IMG/VR virus record: IMGVR_UViG_3300037963_004137
Location: 1 to 28,916 of that record
Origin: a virus
Strand: one strand, 5' to 3'
DNA length: 28,916 bases
Shown here: positions 17,282-21,813 of the stretch, piece after piece
Position numbering within the stretch: the stretch's first letter is position 1
Layout of the letters: each line of letters begins with the position of its first letter
The notes under the pieces: model-generated
What the model saw: only the letters and a program-made list of their open reading frames with translations
The model's database searches: none
Told to the model about the DNA's origin: nothing
Translations under genes and position numbers: made by a program

Positions 17282-17307
17282 ACAACCGGACGCGATAGCG
17301 GTACAAA
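17279..17307 (+). promoter_or_regulatory. Possible promoter for the 17342-20114 cassette
   Basis: TAGACA at 17279-17284 and TACAAA at 17302-17307 are 17 bp apart. The -35 is the same hexamer as at the rightward promoter 25221-25249, and ATCGA precedes it in both the capsid promoter and here. The -10 is weak (4 of 6). A broken inverted repeat (GATAGC 17294-17299 with GCTATC 17310-17315) surrounds the -10. Confidence 0.35.
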
Positions 17308-17341
17308 GAGCTATCCGGTCCGCGAAAGAGGAGGATACCCA

Positions 17342-17776
17342 ATGCCCACTAGGATTACTCACTTCCTGCACGATAGCACGGTGACAGGGGCACAGACCCT
17401 CGGAACGTCCTTCGACCTTGCAGACGTCCACGCTCACGACCTGCAATCATTTCTGCCCGCGTTTCAGAAGACAGCGCGGAACTATCGAGGCATAGTCGAG
17501 GGGATTCATATCCGCTTGACCGCAGCGGGAACGCCGACGAAGGTCACAATCCGTGTCACCTCGGACGCAGAAGGGGACGTGATTCTGGTTCCAGATACAG
17601 AGGCGACGCTGGTTGCAGGCTTGACTACAGCAACAACGAAGAGCGTCGCCTATTCGGTGAAGCTCCCTCTCTTCCAGCGACTCAGCAGTCCAGGGAATGG
17701 AACGCTGTACGTCTTCGCGAAGCTTGACGCCGGAACAGCGACCTTCGCAGAGTCTTCCTTGACCTGGATGGAATAA
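17342..17776 (+). CDS. Small beta-rich virion-type protein (144 aa)
   Basis: I do not recognise a named family. The 144-aa product is predicted beta-rich, with alternating hydrophobic residues and Thr/Val-rich strands (PTKVTIRVTSDAEGDVILVPD, about 67-87). It ends in a strand FAESSLTWME and has no catalytic motif. It begins the block after the ejection proteins, with a strong AGGAGG SD at 17329-17334 and a possible promoter in the 60-bp gap. It overlaps the next gene by one base (TAATG). A tail or decoration role is inferred from fold type and position. Confidence 0.65.
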   Translation: MPTRITHFLHDSTVTGAQTLGTSFDLADVHAHDLQSFLPAFQKTARNYRGIVEGIHIRLTAAGTPTKVTIRVTSDAEGDVILVPDTEATLVAGLTTATTKSVAYSVKLPLFQRLSSPGNGTLYVFAKLDAGTATFAESSLTWME

Positions 17777-18561
17777 TGCCAGTTATCCCATGCTTCGACC
17801 CAACGACCGGAGCGTCCGGCGGTCCGGCTTCCACTGGAGGAGGAGGAGGAGGCGCGAACCTCGCGGCTCTCGATCTGACCTATGTTGATCTGACGGATGG
17901 AAGCTGGACACTGGAAGAACCCGTCGCGGGTCTGGTTAAAAGCGTCGCATATGATCAGTCGACGAAGAAGAACACCATTACGATGAACGCGATTACCGCG
18001 AACGCTGTTTATAACTGGAAGAACTCCAGCGCTAAAAGCGCGCCGCGCTGGATTCGAACCGCTGCGATCGACGGGAATAACCTCTCGCGAGGCGATGTCT
18101 TCGCAGGGATATACATTCTCGACAGCGACGACAGCGTCCGCGATTTTAAGGGAGACATTATCCTCGGAATCGCTCGAGATGGAACGTCGACGTTGGTTTC
18201 GAATCTGGGATTCGGAGGAGCAATTCTGTCGCTTTTCTCGACCAGCGTTCCCAGTAACGCCGCTTATGGAATCTACTCGTATTCGGCTGCGACCAGCGCG
18301 GGGACATCGGGCCCGGCTAATGGTGCGATTGTCTACCTGCACGGTGGAGAAAAGGTCGGAGGAGGCGCGAGCTATCCGCTAGCTGCGGATGGAACTGCGA
18401 ACAACGTTAGCACGCGAAGCTCGAACCAGAACATCACAACCGGCGGAAGTCCATTGCAACAAGTCCTCGCGGTTGGAACGTACAGCAACACCTCCGCAGT
18501 CGGACAGGACGACACGATCGTCTTCTCCGCTCGTTATGCCCTTATCAAGCCGGTGCTGTGA
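17776..18561 (+). CDS. Probable tail-associated protein with poly-glycine linker (261 aa)
   Basis: The N-terminus PVIPCFDPTTGASGGP is followed by a glycine run (about residues 22-28, from GGA repeats at 17838-17850) and then a beta-rich domain of about 230 residues rich in Ser, Thr, Ala and Gly. Short FDPTTGAS-type N-termini with glycine linkers are familiar at the start of tail or decoration proteins in environmental phages; this is recall, not a search result. No enzyme motif is visible. It is coupled to both neighbours (TAATG upstream, TGATG downstream), so it belongs to the same small-protein cassette. A receptor-binding or accessory adhesion role is possible. Confidence 0.62.
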   Translation: MPVIPCFDPTTGASGGPASTGGGGGGANLAALDLTYVDLTDGSWTLEEPVAGLVKSVAYDQSTKKNTITMNAITANAVYNWKNSSAKSAPRWIRTAAIDGNNLSRGDVFAGIYILDSDDSVRDFKGDIILGIARDGTSTLVSNLGFGGAILSLFSTSVPSNAAYGIYSYSAATSAGTSGPANGAIVYLHGGEKVGGGASYPLAADGTANNVSTRSSNQNITTGGSPLQQVLAVGTYSNTSAVGQDDTIVFSARYALIKPVL

Positions 18562-18791
18562 TGTTTGTCGATTATCCTAGTGTATCAAGCGCGAATATCC
18601 AGACCGAGAACACAGAAGGCGCTGCGGTCGGATCGGATTCCGCATGGACTATCCCGCTGGTCATTCCTGACACTGAAGTCGCAGAGCTAATCAGCGAATA
18701 CGATCCTTCCGCGTCCGCGTCGCCTTCAGCAGCGAACAGCAGGATCATAGCCCGTCTGATTATGGACGCTTTACTGAAGGCGACAGCATGA
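18561..18791 (+). CDS. Small hypothetical protein (76 aa)
   Basis: I do not recognise this protein. I start it at ATG 18561, which shares bases with the preceding stop (TGATG), rather than at the GTG one codon earlier. The first half is polar and Thr/Ser/Glu-rich, followed by a low-complexity SASASPSAANS stretch and a C-terminal helix (RIIARLIMDALLKATA). The stop overlaps the next ATG (ATGA). Tight coupling places it with the lysis or accessory virion genes. Confidence 0.6.
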   Translation: MFVDYPSVSSANIQTENTEGAAVGSDSAWTIPLVIPDTEVAELISEYDPSASASPSAANSRIIARLIMDALLKATA

Positions 18792-19057
18792 CTGTGGAGA
18801 CCCTTGGACCATTCCTAACAGGACCCGCGAGCGCGGTGTTTTGTCTGGTGTTCATGCTTGCCGGTATTTATAAACTGACAGTCGATAAGCTCCTCCCCAT
18901 GCTCGGAGCGGCTCTCGATCGTCACCTGAAGATCTTGGACGACTTGGTCGCGCAGAACAGCGCTGATCATAAAGCCATGATCGAAGCGATCCAGCGAATC
19001 GAAGTCCGTATCTCCGAGCGCGACGACTTGAACTCGCGGACCGTAATCAATGGCTAA
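18788..19057 (+). CDS. Candidate holin: one membrane helix plus charged helix (89 aa)
   Basis: The N-terminal third contains one clear hydrophobic segment (about residues 9-28, including ASAVFCLVFMLAGIYKL), followed by a charged helix with coiled-coil spacing (LDRHLKILDDLVAQNSADHKAMIEAIQRIEVRI). Small proteins with this topology near an endolysin gene often act as holins or holin partners, which release the endolysin by permeabilising the inner membrane. It lies four genes upstream of the M15 endolysin and is coupled on both sides. A single transmembrane helix would make it a class III-like holin. Another membrane-associated role is not excluded. Confidence 0.55.
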   Translation: MTVETLGPFLTGPASAVFCLVFMLAGIYKLTVDKLLPMLGAALDRHLKILDDLVAQNSADHKAMIEAIQRIEVRISERDDLNSRTVING

Positions 19058-19307
19058 GGTCCGACGAATCCGAAAAGGTGAACCCGGCTATGGTCGGAAC
19101 AAATTCGTCGCTACTGGAACGCATGACGGAAAACCATATACAATCCGCTTCGGTGATCCAAAGATGGAGATTCGAAGAGACAATAAAAAAGCGCGGAAGA
19201 GCTTTCGGAAGCGCCATAAGTGCGACAATCCAGGACCGCCAAACAAAGCGCGATATCATTCCTGCAAGCTCTGGAGTAAAAAACCAGTGAGCGAGATAGC
19301 AAAATGA
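19050..19307 (+). CDS. Conserved small phage protein with SFRxRHKC motif (85 aa)
   Basis: The product is very basic. It contains YTIRFGDPKMEI followed by KSFRKRHKCDNPGPPNKARY and HSCKLW, with two cysteines (residues 58 and 71). From memory, small proteins with an S-F-R-x-R-H-x-C...ARYWSC-x-x-W signature recur in many environmental tailed phages of different types; their function is not established to my knowledge. Two Cys and two His could bind a metal or structure a small domain. Its ATG overlaps the holin-like gene by 8 bases and its stop overlaps the next ATG, so it is expressed with the lysis block. Confidence 0.65.
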   Translation: MAKVRRIRKGEPGYGRNKFVATGTHDGKPYTIRFGDPKMEIRRDNKKARKSFRKRHKCDNPGPPNKARYHSCKLWSKKPVSEIAK

Positions 19308-19504
19308 CCGAGAAGGCTTCTCCATGGGACTTCCTCCTCTCCGTCGATGATATGAAGCGCTACGCCGTTTATCAATCAAAGGGCCGAAAGAAGCGCGCGC
19401 CGCTGTATTTCCACCAACCGGACGGACTGTGGATCGTCGACGCCTCCTCCGAGAGCGCGCCGGAGCTGGTCCGAATCCCCTTCACAGATCGGGTCTACAA
19501 ATGA
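19304..19504 (+). CDS. Small hypothetical protein (66 aa)
   Basis: I do not recognise this protein. It is a 66-aa mixed-charge product with a central aromatic-rich strand (KRAPLYFHQPDGLWIVDA) and no membrane segment or motif. It is linked to both neighbours by ATGA overlaps. Its position in a run of very small coupled genes before the endolysin suggests an accessory late function only. Confidence 0.58.
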   Translation: MTEKASPWDFLLSVDDMKRYAVYQSKGRKKRAPLYFHQPDGLWIVDASSESAPELVRIPFTDRVYK

Positions 19505-19650
19505 AGCAGAACATTCCAATCGCGAAGATCATCCGACTACTCTCGAAGATTGTCCGGCTCTCTCGTGATGGTCTGACAAGCGAGGAGAGGCAAGAAATAG
19601 CCGGAGACCTCCTCGAACTGGCGGCGACCATTATCGAGGGTCGATCATGA
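19501..19650 (+). CDS. Small helical protein (49 aa)
   Basis: The frame begins at ATG 19501, sharing bases with the preceding stop (ATGA), and ends at TGA 19648-19650, overlapping the endolysin start. The product is an amphipathic helical peptide (KIIRLLSKIVRLSRDGLTSE, then ERQEIAGDLLELAATII). The overlap on both sides argues that it is real despite its size. Amphipathic character could allow membrane association; no function can be assigned. Confidence 0.55.
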   Translation: MKQNIPIAKIIRLLSKIVRLSRDGLTSEERQEIAGDLLELAATIIEGRS

Positions 19651-20114
19651 GCATACCGCGACGCGAAGACGGTCGACCTGGAGAGTATTTCTCCTGGGCA
19701 GAACTGCAAGGGACCAGGACAGGACTCGACAACGTCGCACCGGAAGAGGCTAGGGAGAACCTTCGACGCCTCTGTTATGAGATTCTCGACCCTGTCCGGC
19801 GCATTGTGGGACCCATTCGCGTAAACAGCGGTTATCGCTCTCTGGCGGTCAATACAAAGATCGGAGGGAGTCGGACGTCCGCGCATATGAAGGGTTGCGC
19901 GGCCGATATCGTTCCGATGGCGTCCGACTGGACGCCGGACCGACTCGCGCAGTTGATCGCAGCTGGGGACTATCCGTTCGACCAGCTTATCCTCTACGAA
20001 AGCGGTTTCGTCCACGTCGGACAGTCGAGGACGCCTCGGAGACAGCTTCTCTATTCTCCGCGCTCTGGAGGCTATCAGAGGGGACTCTCTGGCTTCCTCC
20101 CTCCGATTGTATAA
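19647..20114 (+). CDS. Endolysin, peptidase M15-type (155 aa)
   Basis: The motif set is that of M15A zinc peptidases. VNSGYRSLAVNTKIGGSRTS leads to SAHMKGCAAD, giving the zinc ligands H80 and D87. A later YESGFVHVG supplies candidate catalytic E118 and the third ligand H123. M15 enzymes cut peptide cross-links of peptidoglycan and serve as endolysins in many phages of Gram-negative bacteria. The full-length domain (usually about 120-150 aa) fills the protein, with no cell-wall binding domain and no signal peptide, so it needs a holin. It is the last gene of the late block. I see no clear i-spanin/o-spanin pair. Confidence 0.87.
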   Translation: MSIPRREDGRPGEYFSWAELQGTRTGLDNVAPEEARENLRRLCYEILDPVRRIVGPIRVNSGYRSLAVNTKIGGSRTSAHMKGCAADIVPMASDWTPDRLAQLIAAGDYPFDQLILYESGFVHVGQSRTPRRQLLYSPRSGGYQRGLSGFLPPIV

Positions 20115-20124
20115 GGGAAACAGG

Positions 20125-20152
20125 GAACGGCGTTCCACGTGGAACGCCGTTC
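20125..20152. terminator. 28-bp perfect palindrome between convergent operons (terminator; parS-like core)
   Basis: The 28 bases are a perfect inverted repeat centred between 20138 and 20139. As RNA it gives a 12-bp stem with a 4-nt loop on either strand. It lies between the stop of the endolysin (20114) and the stop of the leftward 45-aa ORF (20172), where a bidirectional terminator is expected. T-rich sequence on the leftward side (TGTTTCCC) is weak, and there is none on the rightward side. The central GTTCCACGTGGAAC matches the core of bacterial chromosomal parS sites (consensus TGTTYCACGTGRAACA) except for the outermost bases. Confidence 0.75.
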
Positions 20153-20171
20153 GACTTCATAGGGAGTGAAG

Positions 20172-20309
20172 TTATCGAGAGCGAAGCAGGTCCGCGACTC
20201 CTGGAACCAAAACAACGACCAGCGCGACTTGATAAAAGAGCGCGACGTCCAGGAGAAAGAACAGGACCGCGAGAAATCCGCAGTAAATCAGATAATCATG
20301 TGTTGTCAT
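20172..20309 (-). CDS. Candidate 45-aa hydrophobic membrane protein
   Basis: On the minus strand ATG 20309 opens a 45-codon frame ending at TAA 20174-20172. GGAG lies 7 bases before the ATG, and the start overlaps the HNH gene's 3' end by 14 bases in another frame, a normal coupling pattern. The product is short and very hydrophobic: MTTHDYLIYCGFLAVLFFLL, one Asp, then VALFYQVALVVVLVPGV, then a polar basic tail (ADLLRSR). It could form one long or two short membrane helices. A small holin-like or membrane-modulating role is possible, but it belongs to the leftward (early) operon, not the lysis block. The SD and the membrane profile are the support; conservation is untested. Confidence 0.5.
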   Translation of the reverse strand: MTTHDYLIYCGFLAVLFFLLDVALFYQVALVVVLVPGVADLLRSR

Positions 20310-20904
20310 TGGTATGCTCCGTCATGATGATAGCTTCGACGCCGTCGCCTTTCTGACCATCGCGGAGATATTCCATGTCTCCGAACCGGTCGATCGCCTC
20401 GAGATATGCGCGCTTCGCATCCTTTGGACACTGGAACGTTCCGAAGTCGTACATCTTCGACTTCTTCTCTCCGTTCTCTGTCACCGTCCGGTGGATGGTC
20501 ACACGATAGGCGACCGCGCCTCCAGCTCGCGGCCGGAGATAGACTCCGCGAAGTCCAGACGAAGACCATGTCTTCCGGTTCTTGGAGTTCTCGGACTTCG
20601 ACGCGATACGGAGATTCCCGATTCGGTTGTCTCGCGTGTCTCCGTTGATATGGTCGACGACCATCGACGGACCGGGATCGCGGTTGTATCGAAGCGACCA
20701 TAGGACGCGATGGAGCGCGAGCCGCTGTCCATCGATGCGAACGCGAGCATATAACGACTTCATTTCTGGAGTGGCTTGAATCACCATACCGGCGCGAACG
20801 GAGCGGTTTACGCGAACTAACGCTGTCAATGTTCCCGCCTCGAAGTCCGGTCGATAGAGTTCGCGAATGCGGTCGATAGGGATCGCGTTGTATTTCCCTC
20901 CCAT
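20296..20904 (-). CDS. HNH endonuclease with AP2-type DNA-binding domain (202 aa)
   Basis: The central HNH motif is complete: HRVLW (H65), then VDHINGDTRDNRIGNLRI with D84, H85 and N93, N97, and SENSKN around N106. A C-terminal AP2-like DNA-binding domain (about 116-172: GLRGVYLRPRAGGAVAYRVT, then FGTFQCPKDAKRAYLEA) follows. This HNH-AP2 order is the common form of free-standing phage homing-type endonucleases. They nick DNA at defined sites and often spread as selfish genes, though some are adopted for phage functions. The ATG at 20904 overlaps the upstream stop (TAATG), and the gene is not inserted into any other gene. Confidence 0.87.
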   Translation of the reverse strand: MGGKYNAIPIDRIRELYRPDFEAGTLTALVRVNRSVRAGMVIQATPEMKSLYARVRIDGQRLALHRVLWSLRYNRDPGPSMVVDHINGDTRDNRIGNLRIASKSENSKNRKTWSSSGLRGVYLRPRAGGAVAYRVTIHRTVTENGEKKSKMYDFGTFQCPKDAKRAYLEAIDRFGDMEYLRDGQKGDGVEAIIMTEHTNDNT

Positions 20905-21407
20905 TAGTTCACCTCTGAAGACTGGAAGGAGAGACCGCGAGCGAAGGTCGCGATTTTGTAATCACGGTCGAAGGTCTTCACCTCGATATACATATCTTCA
21001 AAGGGGACAGAGAAGTCTCGTTCGTCGGTCTGTCCCGGTGACAAGAGATACCCTCCTATAGTTGTCCAGCGAAGAAGCTCGGAGGTTTCATTCGCGAGAT
21101 ACGCGATTCGAGAAACGTCGCTGTTATCGTTGCGATACGATATCTCGAGGACTGCGACGCGATACATGTCCGCATCAGAGACCATGTCGTCGTATGCGAA
21201 GCGGTTCACGCCAATAACGCCGTTCTTGATTTCTAAACAATCCGACTGGATATCGAAGCGCTCGAAGAAGTGCATCTCGGTCTCAAGCTCGAGATAATCG
21301 CGAAGAACAATCTTCGGTCCGACTTGGTCGACAACAGAGAGGACATAGAAAGCGCCTTCGTCATAACGAATGCAGCGCGCGGAGAAGTATGTAAGGGTTG
21401 CATACAT
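20904..21407 (-). CDS. Hypothetical early protein (167 aa)
   Basis: I do not recognise this protein. It is acidic (many Asp and Glu) and predicted to be mostly beta strands with short helices, for example YRVAVLEISYRNDNSDVSRI and RDYKIATFARGLSF near the end. No zinc site or NTP-binding motif is visible. GGAG lies 9 bases before ATG 21407, after a hairpin leader. The neighbours are a primase-helicase and an HNH gene, so replication, DNA binding or host takeover are all possible. An acidic beta-rich protein in a replication block can be a single-strand binding protein, but I see no OB-fold signature strong enough to claim this. Confidence 0.65.
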   Translation of the reverse strand: MYATLTYFSARCIRYDEGAFYVLSVVDQVGPKIVLRDYLELETEMHFFERFDIQSDCLEIKNGVIGVNRFAYDDMVSDADMYRVAVLEISYRNDNSDVSRIAYLANETSELLRWTTIGGYLLSPGQTDERDFSVPFEDMYIEVKTFDRDYKIATFARGLSFQSSEVN

Positions 21408-21435
21408 GAGGAGCTCCAGAGAAGGAAGGAGAGGG

Positions 21436-21460
21436 GAAGGGGGGGAAGTCCCCCCCCTTC
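21436..21460 (-). promoter_or_regulatory. G7/C8 hairpin leader of the 167-aa gene
   Basis: GAAGGGGGGG (21436-21445) pairs with CCCCCCCTTC (21451-21460) around a 5-nt loop. On the minus strand it begins just after the 82-aa gene stop and is followed by TCCTTCCTTC, then SD and ATG 21407. The tail on the minus strand is a C/T tract, not a clean T run, so it may be a partial terminator or an mRNA end-stabiliser. Confidence 0.6.
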
Positions 21461-21465
21461 ATGGG

Positions 21466-21714
21466 TTAGCTGCAGTCACCACCTTGAACCAGCACCGGGC
21501 GACCGGTGCGCTGGGACTTCATGATCAATGAATACATCCAGTAAAGCCGGTCGTATTCGCGCGCTTGATCTTCGTCGCGATTCTGTATTGAACCAAGCCC
21601 TTCGATGGCCTTTTGAATGGTGTAGGGGCATAGCAGTGCCGTTACTACCTCGCGAACAGTCTCTCCGTCGCTGAAATGGAAATCGGAGCGGGCAGGCATG
21701 TCGTTTGCTTTCAT
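21466..21714 (-). CDS. Hypothetical early protein (82 aa)
   Basis: I do not recognise this protein. I start it at ATG 21714 rather than the in-frame GTG at 21756, because the GTG lies at the predicted transcription start and inside a hairpin. ATG 21714 is preceded by a leader (TTCCTTCCTCGGATAAAACC) resembling the one before the primase gene. The product looks helical, with a charged middle (NRDEDQAREYDRLYWMYSLIMK). It has its own promoter with a palindrome between -35 and -10, so it is probably under tight control. A regulatory or host-takeover role would fit, but nothing in the sequence proves it. Confidence 0.62.
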   Translation of the reverse strand: MKANDMPARSDFHFSDGETVREVVTALLCPYTIQKAIEGLGSIQNRDEDQAREYDRLYWMYSLIMKSQRTGRPVLVQGGDCS

Positions 21715-21736
21715 GGTTTTATCCGAGGAAGGAAGG

Positions 21737-21760
21737 AAGAGCGTCCGGTTGGACACTCTT
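21737..21760 (-). promoter_or_regulatory. Hairpin at the 5' end of the 82-aa gene transcript
   Basis: On the minus strand AAGAGTGTCC and GGACGCTCTT form a 10-bp stem (one G-T pair) with a 4-nt loop, followed by a CCTTCC tract. It sits at or just after the predicted start site of the promoter at 21761-21789. It could also terminate transcripts coming from the primase gene. Confidence 0.5.
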
Positions 21761-21789
21761 TATATATGTCTACCGGTAGACATCGTCAA
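21761..21789 (-). promoter_or_regulatory. Predicted repressible promoter of the 82-aa gene
   Basis: On the minus strand TTGACG (21789-21784) and TATATA (21766-21761) are exactly 17 bp apart, near the sigma70 consensus. The spacer is filled by the palindrome TGTCTACCGGTAGACA, so a bound protein would block RNA polymerase. Predicted start is near 21754. Confidence 0.7.
21766..21783. promoter_or_regulatory. Operator-like palindrome, box 1 (perfect 18 bp)
   Basis: ATGTCTACCGGTAGACAT is a perfect 18-bp inverted repeat. The same box, with one or two changes, occurs at 25031-25048 and 25212-25227. All three lie at predicted promoters, as expected for operators of a phage-encoded repressor. The RHH protein encoded at 24786-25019 is the obvious candidate binder, by inference. 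Confidence 0.75.
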
Positions 21790-21813
21790 GTAACTTATGA
21801 AACCCGTTAAGGT

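Noticed and set aside
21754-21756. GTG start for the 82-aa gene, giving 96 aa
   Set aside because: The GTG lies at the predicted transcription start and within a hairpin. ATG 21714 has a leader like that of the primase gene.
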